This document shows, one piece after another, positions 57,430 to 64,000 of a stretch of DNA of 64,000 nucleotides. Each line of letters begins with the position of its first letter. Positions within the stretch are counted from its first letter, which is position 1. Position numbers and translations under genes: made by a program. The notes under the pieces are model-generated. The model had not been told where the DNA came from. It worked only from the letters and a program-made list of their open reading frames with translations, and made no database searches. Origin of the DNA: Talpa occidentalis (lineage: Eukaryota > Chordata > Mammalia > Eulipotyphla > Talpidae); contig NW_023604295.1 of the NCBI RefSeq assembly GCF_014898055.3, positions 73,062,301 through 73,126,300 of the forward strand, in the 5' to 3' direction.

Positions 57430-57600
57430 TCATTAAATTTTATTCATTTACTTTATTTGAATATACTATATAAATTTCAGAAGTAGAGCTTCCCACCTTG
57501 ATATTTGTATATGACTTATTGTGCCCACTACCAAAGTTCTAGTACCATTCACAGTATTGAAGTGACCCCTTCGACTCATCCTCTGCCCTTCTGATTTTTT
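57430..57600 (-). mobile_element. Old L1 3' end fragment
   Basis: 'catttactttatttgaatatactatataaatttcag' and 'ccttgatatttgtatatgacttattgtgcccactaccaaagttctagtacc' resemble the reverse of an old L1M-type 3' UTR. Low to moderate confidence. Confidence 0.45.
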
Positions 57601-57634
57601 TTTCTCCTCTGTCCCACCATATTTTTCATAGTCT

Positions 57635-57905
57635 AACAGCTATGTGCCAAATACTTTTTTCATGAGATTCAGATACATAATCTCATTTAGTGTTTACAAT
57701 ATTCCTCTGAAGCATAAGAAAAGGTCAAAGTAAATAATTTATTGTTTTTTATACTTTAAATGATTTTTGGTGAATTATACCCTTTGATCCTCCAATGGTC
57801 CAGACTAAACTTAGAGAAGTTCAAAGGCTTTCTCAGGCACAGTCAGTGTAAGACTGAAATGGCTTATATAAAGCTCTGTCCAAATCCAGTGCAAGGTTCT
57901 TCCTA
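57635..57905 (-). mobile_element. MIR fossil, interrupted
   Basis: 'acataatctcatttagtgtttacaatattcctctgaagcataagaaaagg' and 'agagaagttcaaaggctttctcaggcacagtcagtgtaagactgaaatgg' match the reverse of MIR on either side of a short AT-rich interruption (about 57725-57800). Confidence 0.6.
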
Positions 57906-57919
57906 TATTATACTTCCTT

Positions 57920-58018
57920 CTTAGAGGCGGGGCCTGTTTTTAATCTGTCTCATCTTTTCCCAGTGCTTCATACAGTATATGGCTATTTTGGGTGCTCAAT
58001 AGGTAAGTGAATGAATGT
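57920..58018 (+). mobile_element. L2 LINE 3' end
   Basis: 'gaggcggggcctgtttttaatctgtctcatc', 'cccagtgcttcatacagtatatggc', 'gggtgctcaataggtaagtgaatgaatg' is the L2 3' end in order. It picks up about where the 56950-57180 fragment stops. Confidence 0.75.
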
Positions 58019-58202
58019 TCTCTTCCTTCACCTTCTTTCTATTTTTCGCTCTACTTTGCTTATTTAAATTCTCCCCAAATTAAAGTTATATTTCTTTATC
58101 AAGCTTGTTATCTGATAAAGTGATATATTTACTTTAATTATATATGAATTATTTCTGAAAATTAACATACTCTAATTTCTGTGAATTAAGGAGCAGAGCA
58201 AA

Positions 58203-58420
58203 TACCTGTTAAAAGCATGGTCTCTGAGCCAGACTACAAATTCCATTGTGCCATGTGATTTGGAAAAGTCATTGAACCTGTCTGTAGCTCAGTATCTCAC
58301 ATATAAAGGAAGAATAATTGTAGTACAATTCTCTGAGGATAGCTAAGGGATTAATATACAGTTATAGTTTCTAATTAACTCAGTATAGGGACTGACACAA
58401 TATAAGGTTTTACTAAATAA
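58203..58420 (+). mobile_element. MIR fossil
   Basis: Contains 'aagcatggtctctgagccagactacaaattcc', 'gccatgtgatttggaaaagtcattgaacctgtctgtagctcag', 'ataaaggaagaataattgtag' and 'ctctgaggatagctaagggattaatata', the MIR blocks in order. Confidence 0.8.
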
Positions 58421-58427
58421 ATAATAT

Positions 58428-58640
58428 ACTCAGTACTTGGAACTGATGGATGCTATGGCTACAACAGTGAATCAAACAAGTAGAGACCTTATTTTCATGA
58501 AATTTTTAAACTACCAACTAAATGTCACAGGACAGCATGATTATGTATTTGTTTTAGGAATTCTAGAGTTATTATTAACACAGTAAGAGGTATATTATAG
58601 GAATTCAGCAAGTGCTGTCTTTGTAAAAGAAGTAGAAAGC
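58428..58640 (-). mobile_element. L2 3' end fossil
   Basis: 'cagtacttggaactgatggatgctatggctacaacagtgaatcaaacaagtagagaccttattttcatgaaatttt' follows the reverse of the L2 3' region. The right part is looser. Confidence 0.55.
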
Positions 58641-60734
58641 AAAGGAAAATTTGAAGATTTAAAATCTTTGTCTAATAGAAAATGAAATCTTCTTCCCTAG
58701 AATCTACTTCTTGCATCGTTCTAGGTGTGGTGTTGTTACCCACATGAGCCTCCATTTCTGAGCAGCCCAACTTCCTCAAAAAGAATGAACATTTGCCTGC
58801 ATGTAAATGTTGCATTTTCCCCACTAGGATGAAGCATCTTTCCTATGAGCCATGCCTTTGAATATATAGCTGTTTTCATTAACTCTCTGCATTTTTTTTG
58901 TTTTGTTTTTAATTTTTAGGTAAAGTGATTCCTATTTCTTAGACTTTTCTCATATCATAGTTTTCACCCTCCTAGAAATTTATCCTAGTCATTTCCTCTT
59001 TCTATATGATAATTAGTTCCAAGAATCTGAGTCTTGAGAAATGTGAAGTACACCATTCCCACACCCTTTTCTAAAGATTGATATTGACACCAGAATCATA
59101 TAAATAGTAATAATTTATTCCTATGAGTTAATCAATAAACCATTTTTTCAGTGAATCAACATTTCCATGGCAAACATTAAGAGACAGACCATAGAGTATT
59201 CATTATGCCACCAGCCTCCTATAAGCCTAATATCTAAGATACTTCATTACTCTAGTGCCTAACCCGATGAAAAGACAAAATCCACTTGAATCTACTAATT
59301 AGGTAGAAACATCAGACTTCTTGCATACAGATACAATATATTGTCTAAAAGAAATCCTTTTTAGTAGTAATAATTGAGCTTCATTGTACTCTTAAATAAA
59401 GCTAGCTCATTTAACTTGTGAAATGAGTTATATTGACCCCTTTGTCATTAGGATTTAAAGGGACAATCTTATTAGGCTCCAATCAGTGCTATTTGTCTTT
59501 TAGGAGATTTAAAAAGTAATATAACTGAAATCTAGGGTAAAGCATTATACCACACATGTAGAAGTAACATATTAGTTTTTGAACTAAGAGGCATATGGCA
59601 TTTGCATATTCTTATTGAAAGCCTTTTTTCTTTAAAGAAGCAATAAATTTTTACATATCAATAATTATAGTCTTACTTTTCTCAAAGCCTGTATCCTTAT
59701 TTTATAAATGTGTGTGTGTGTGTGTTTTAAGAATACAGGCTTTGTTAAATATATGCTCATAAACCTTCAACACCAAAGGCAATCCTTTGGTCACAGAGAA
59801 AAGAAATAGAGGCAATTTCAGAGAGGAATGTAGGTGGATCTAAACCTTTTAAATTAAGATATAAGTCTGGTTTCTTTCACAGCAGATTGACAATACTAAT
59901 ACCAAATCATTATCACATGTATAAACTGCCTAGAACTAGGATTGATTAAAATTGACCAGATGAAAAATGAAAGAGAATCCTAATTAACTATGCTATACTT
60001 AATTCTTGGAAGTTGACAATTTTCTTTAGAGTTAGTGGAGGAGTAAAAAGACATGTTTATGATAAATACTCAGAATCCTCTGTTCCATCAAGAAACAATT
60101 CAATAATTTAACTAGATGGTCATGTAAGAAGATTTAGATGCATAAGGAAACATTTTCTTATGACTTTGAAGAATTTTGTCCTATAAATAATTTTTAAAAG
60201 GAGAGCCTCCAAGTTGCATTGAACAAAATCATTTAAAAATATTTTAGAAACAATATTAAATCAGGGTCACCATGCAATTGATAAATTATATTTGAGATTT
60301 ACTGATAAATAATGAAAATATCTCTTAAGAGTTATTTAGTACAAACCCCAAATCACTAGACTGGAATACTGTAACCTGCAAAGTATATAATTAAATTGAT
60401 GTTAGCGTAGAATGTCATTCAAGAATTTAAGAAATTGTGAACTCAAGAGTTGGAAGCAGAACAAAATGGAATCATCTAAACAATTGGTTACAATCACAAA
60501 CCAACAATTAAAACCAACAAAATAAAGAAAAGGACAACTAAGAAATGAAATCGGAAGAGATTATGTCAATGTTGAAAGGATCTTACTTTGTAGTAAGTCA
60601 GAGTGGAAAGAGTTAAAGAGCCATCCAGTCCCCCAGGAGATCTGTTATAATACTGATAATTATCATCCTTTGATTTATGACTATTATCACTGTTACATAC
60701 ATGAGCAGGTAATGATAGCTTACAGAATTTTCAT
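58641..60734. other. About 2.1 kb unassigned DNA
   Basis: No gene or repeat recognised apart from a short (GT)n at about 59708-59725. Confidence 0.5.
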
Positions 60735-60750
60735 AGAAAGTGACATATAT

Positions 60751-61015
60751 TTGGGCCTTCCTGATGGCTCAAGCAGTTAAGATGCAGCACTGTGAAGCTA
60801 TCCACAGCCACTGCAGCACAAGTTACATCCCCGGCCAGGGAGGTGACCCACATGGCACAGCAGACCTCTCCTGTCTCACCCGCTGCTCCCAGCAGTGTAT
60901 TTCAGTCAATCTGCCTGTTCTGTTCCCCACTCTGTCTCTGGTGAATCCTCTCACTGCCCCCCACCTCTGGTGTGTACCCCAGTTCTTATATGTATAAATA
61001 TGTCTTTAAAAAAAA
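60751..61015 (+). mobile_element. tRNA-derived T+ SINE, subfamily B, old copy
   Basis: Full length but diverged: head TGGCTCAAGCAG, B box GTTACATCCCC (damaged), body 'caatctgcctgttctgttccccactctgtctctgg', tail 'tataaatatgtctttaaaa' with TCTTT. Imperfect target duplication of about 15 bp (agaaagtgacatatat) at 60735-60750 and from 61016. The 85-codon frame is a SINE frame. Confidence 0.9.
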
Positions 61016-61030
61016 AGAAAGTGATATATA

Positions 61031-61404
61031 ATTGATTCAAAACTTTTATGCCATGCAATGGGAAAGAAAGCTAGCTTGTCCAGCAACTTAACATCTAAAA
61101 CCTGAATTCCATGTAGATATTGTTAAAAATGCAATTCAAGTTTAACTGGAAATGCCCCTATGATCTGAGTATTGAACTACAAGAAACATGTCATATTCTT
61201 TAAGGATTAAGGCCTTTGTCTCCTCTTTGCTTTCTGATACCTTAGAGCCATTGGGAGACTACAGTGTCCCAAAAATGTTACATGGACCATAAATCATACT
61301 GAGCTATAGAAATAGTGCATACATGTGTATCACCCATCAGGTGTGCACATTCTAACATTGATAACTATTTCAGTGGTAACATAGTATGCCACAGATTTTC
61401 ATTT
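61031..61404. other. Unassigned DNA
   Basis: No gene or repeat recognised. Confidence 0.5.
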
Positions 61405-61520
61405 ATTCATTCCCTGATTCACTCATTCATAAGTTATAGAGTGCTAGCTGCATGTTAGAATTTGGCAGGTACAAGAAATACAAGATGATTAGAGTGTAGA
61501 TCCTGTTTTCAAACTGTTGG
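61405..61520 (-). mobile_element. L2 3' end fossil
   Basis: 'attccctgattcactcattcataagttatagagtgctagctgcatgttag' and 'gatcctgttttcaaactgttggaca' follow the reverse of the L2 3' end. Short and diverged. Confidence 0.5.
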
Positions 61521-63659
61521 ACAAACTTCAAACATATGTCAGATTTCCTAAAGTTACATAGAAGATACTGCCAGTCACCTCAAAAATAGTTCCAGATCTG
61601 CCAGCCCAGATACAAGGAAGGGGAAATAGACCCAATTCTTGATAGAATGTTACAAAGTCCATGACCTTTTTTGTCTAAAACATGATTATTTTATATAGAA
61701 ATAAAATGGCTTTTTGGCTGAAATATAGCACAGCAAATATTAAAGTCAGACTAAACCATTTTGAACGCTTTCATTTTAATGAGGTGTGCTGATTCAGTGC
61801 TTTGTATATCTGATAAACTCAACATAATTTTATTTATTCTGTATTGAGCTAGCTATAGCTAAGCCAAGAAAATGTGCAGTTAGTTGGGTTTTTTTGTTTG
61901 TTAGTTTTAATCATCCAATTTAAATATGCTATGGCAACCAAAGCAGATGAGGTTGCTATTTACATTGTTGTATGTTAGTCATTAAAAGATTATTTCCGTT
62001 AGGACTACAAAATGCTAAATTTAAATTTTCTGGTTAGCTCAGAAAAATCAGTACATTTTTAAGTGCTTTGTCTGCTGCTATATCCTGATTTCTGTTTCAG
62101 ATCTATAAATATCCTTGATCCAAGATCATTAGACTTAAACAAGAAAGCATCTGGTTTAGTCTTTTATGTAGCTTTTTTATATGTATAATCATTTGCTTTA
62201 TTTCTGTAAATTTATTATGCAATTACAGCAGAATACTACTCAAAATATAATTAACTGTGAAAATCTTTCTTTCACTTTGAAGGAAGTATATTAGATGGGT
62301 AGTAGATTTTCTAAATTGGGCCACATGTTAGTTTACATGATAAATTTTAAGCACATATATATTTAGAATCAGTGTTATGGCAGAATTACCATATAATAAG
62401 CTCAAAACTCTTCGCAAAAGGGAAGGGTGCATTAGATTTATAAACTTAAATCTAAATTATCAACATTACTGTTTCTTTCTAGTCACATATAAAGTGAAAG
62501 ATAACCTGCCAGAGTAATGGTTGTGTATTGTTTTAAAGCCAGTAATTAGGATTTGTAAAATGTAATATATCTTGATAATCTTGGAATTATAAATAAAATG
62601 GATGTTTCATTTAATTTTTTATATTTGCACATTACATCATTTATCTTGTCTAAGAAAAAATATCATGTCTATAAAAAAAAACTTGTTTGTTGCTAATGCT
62701 ACTTTATACAATTTCAAACATTTACATTTGTCATTGTTCACCAACAGATTTATAGCAGTAAAAAATTTACCAACATTTGCTGTTTTTCTATATGTGACAG
62801 GTTCTAAGTAACCATATTTCATTTTATGATTTTATTCCTCTTGAAAATTGAGAAAATTCTCTTTCCTGTTAAAATAATGAAGTTCACATATAATATTCCC
62901 AAAATATAGATTATTTTATTCTGTATTTATTATTAAGATAGATATGAACTTCCATTTTCTGAAAAAAAATCTTACAGAATTTAATGTTCAATTAAACAAG
63001 ATTTTATTGCTTTAAATACCATTTTAAAGTTTTAGTAATTTTTAGAAGAAATACATATAGTAGGTTGCTGTGTCAGTGGAAGGAAAAACATAAAGATTTG
63101 GTAAATCTCAAAGAATCTTTTATTATACATGGTCCTTCATCTTCCTCATATAGTCATTTATCAATATTAATTTCAAATAATCTGCTTTCACCACCTACAA
63201 CAAATTAGATGAAGATACAAAGGAACTTCTGAGTCAAGCACTTAAAACATCTGACCTTTAAAAAAGTAAATGCTATGGTTTTCTGTAGACAGTAACTGTT
63301 TTCAGTGCTTCTTGTGTGGCTATAAATTCAATGCATGATCCCTATTAATTGATTAATGGATAATATTTTCAAGATAAATATGCTCTTATTAATTAAATCT
63401 TATCAAGTCACTAAAAGATAAAATTTTGGAAGATATTTTTGGAGGATCAGTGAATATAGGAAAATACTTGAAACAAAGTCTTCCTATGATTATTTAAATA
63501 TAAAGAGATGCATATTGATAACATTTTACCTCACAGAATTATCAATATAATTTCATAGAAGTTAATTAAAAATTGACGTTATAGAATATTCAACAACATA
63601 AAACTCTTCCAAAATTAATGTACATTGTGATACATTTAAAAAAAGAATGGATATCAATA
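61521..63659. other. About 2.1 kb unassigned AT-rich DNA
   Basis: No gene or repeat recognised. Confidence 0.5.
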
Positions 63660-63930
63660 AACACAGTGAGGGCTCTGAGGTGAAGAGGCAGGGAAAGGGA
63701 CAAGGGCTGCTAGTGGGGAAAATATATATAATTAATTTAAAAATATTGCAGGGGAGGAGGAGGGAGAGGGATCAGAGGGAAGGAGGGAGGAGCAAGGGAT
63801 TGACGTGATGGTGCACAGGTGCACTGGTGAAGGAAACTCTATGGGGACTACACCTGAGGGGTGGAGGAAGCAAATATTGTTTAAAAATGAACTATGATGT
63901 AAAAAATAAACATATATGAAATGAAATAAA
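63660..63930 (+). other. Purine-rich block with A-rich end, possible retroelement 3' UTR
   Basis: A G-rich, C-poor stretch (63660-63800) is followed by 'cacctgaggggtggaggaagcaaatattg' and an A-rich end with AATAAA (63900-63930). The layout of a polypurine tract and then an A-rich tail is like an L1 3' UTR, but it does not match the other L1 3' UTRs here. Five G runs at 63751-63787 form a G-quadruplex motif. Confidence 0.35.
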
Positions 63931-64000
63931 ACATAAAATGCTCTTATTAAACTATAAGGATACCATCATAGGAATCATAATTATCAGCTATCATTTTATA

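Overview
The window looks like AT-rich intergenic or intronic DNA from a placental mammal. I find no protein-coding gene, no tRNA or rRNA gene, no CRISPR array and nothing prokaryotic. Every open frame is short, and the longer ones lie in repeats (SINE heads, L1 ORF2 remnants, a GA microsatellite) or are of a length expected by chance. The mammalian assignment rests on L1 3' ends, MIR, L2 and MLT1-type MaLR fossils, and one very abundant tRNA-derived SINE. Its tail carries AATAAA signals followed by TCTTT and poly(A), the T+ SINE architecture. The SINE is not primate Alu, rodent B1/B2, carnivore SINEC, ruminant/cetacean tRNA-Glu SINE or horse ERE as I know them. I infer a laurasiatherian-like mammal but cannot name the order or species.

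Layout. 1-10 kb: mostly unassigned AT-rich DNA, an L1 3' end (2.3-2.8 kb), two MaLR-like LTR fossils (4.35 and 6.2 kb) and the first SINE (7.0 kb). 10-21 kb: SINE-rich, eight copies, one inside an L1 3' end (13.1-14.1 kb). This section also holds an 84-bp, 83/84-identical inverted repeat (11.98 and 12.69 kb) around a spacer containing a SINE. 21-27 kb: a (GA)30 tract, a CpG-containing alternating purine-pyrimidine tract (23.0 kb), a MIR and a solo LTR (26.2-26.7 kb). 27-41 kb: eight SINEs, all on the minus strand, with a 5'-inverted L1 (29.7 kb), an L1 3' end with an intact 80-codon ORF2 fragment (30.8-31.3 kb), an L2 (31.9-32.5 kb) and a perfect CTCF-type consensus match (38.67 kb). 41-50 kb: old L1 and L2 pieces, a 1.4 kb truncated L1 (45.9-47.3 kb) and the best-preserved SINE (49.8-50.1 kb). 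50-64 kb: SINE-free until 60.75 kb, with a strong G-quadruplex motif (51.03 kb), a 14-bp perfect hairpin (53.24 kb), L2/MIR/MaLR fossils (54.9-58.6 kb) and a G-rich tract near the right edge.

No gene set works together here. The interest lies in how the DNA was built: repeat subfamilies, nested and twin-primed insertions, a recent local inverted duplication, and a few unassigned patches that could be regulatory. All family assignments were made by eye against remembered consensus features; no database search was run.
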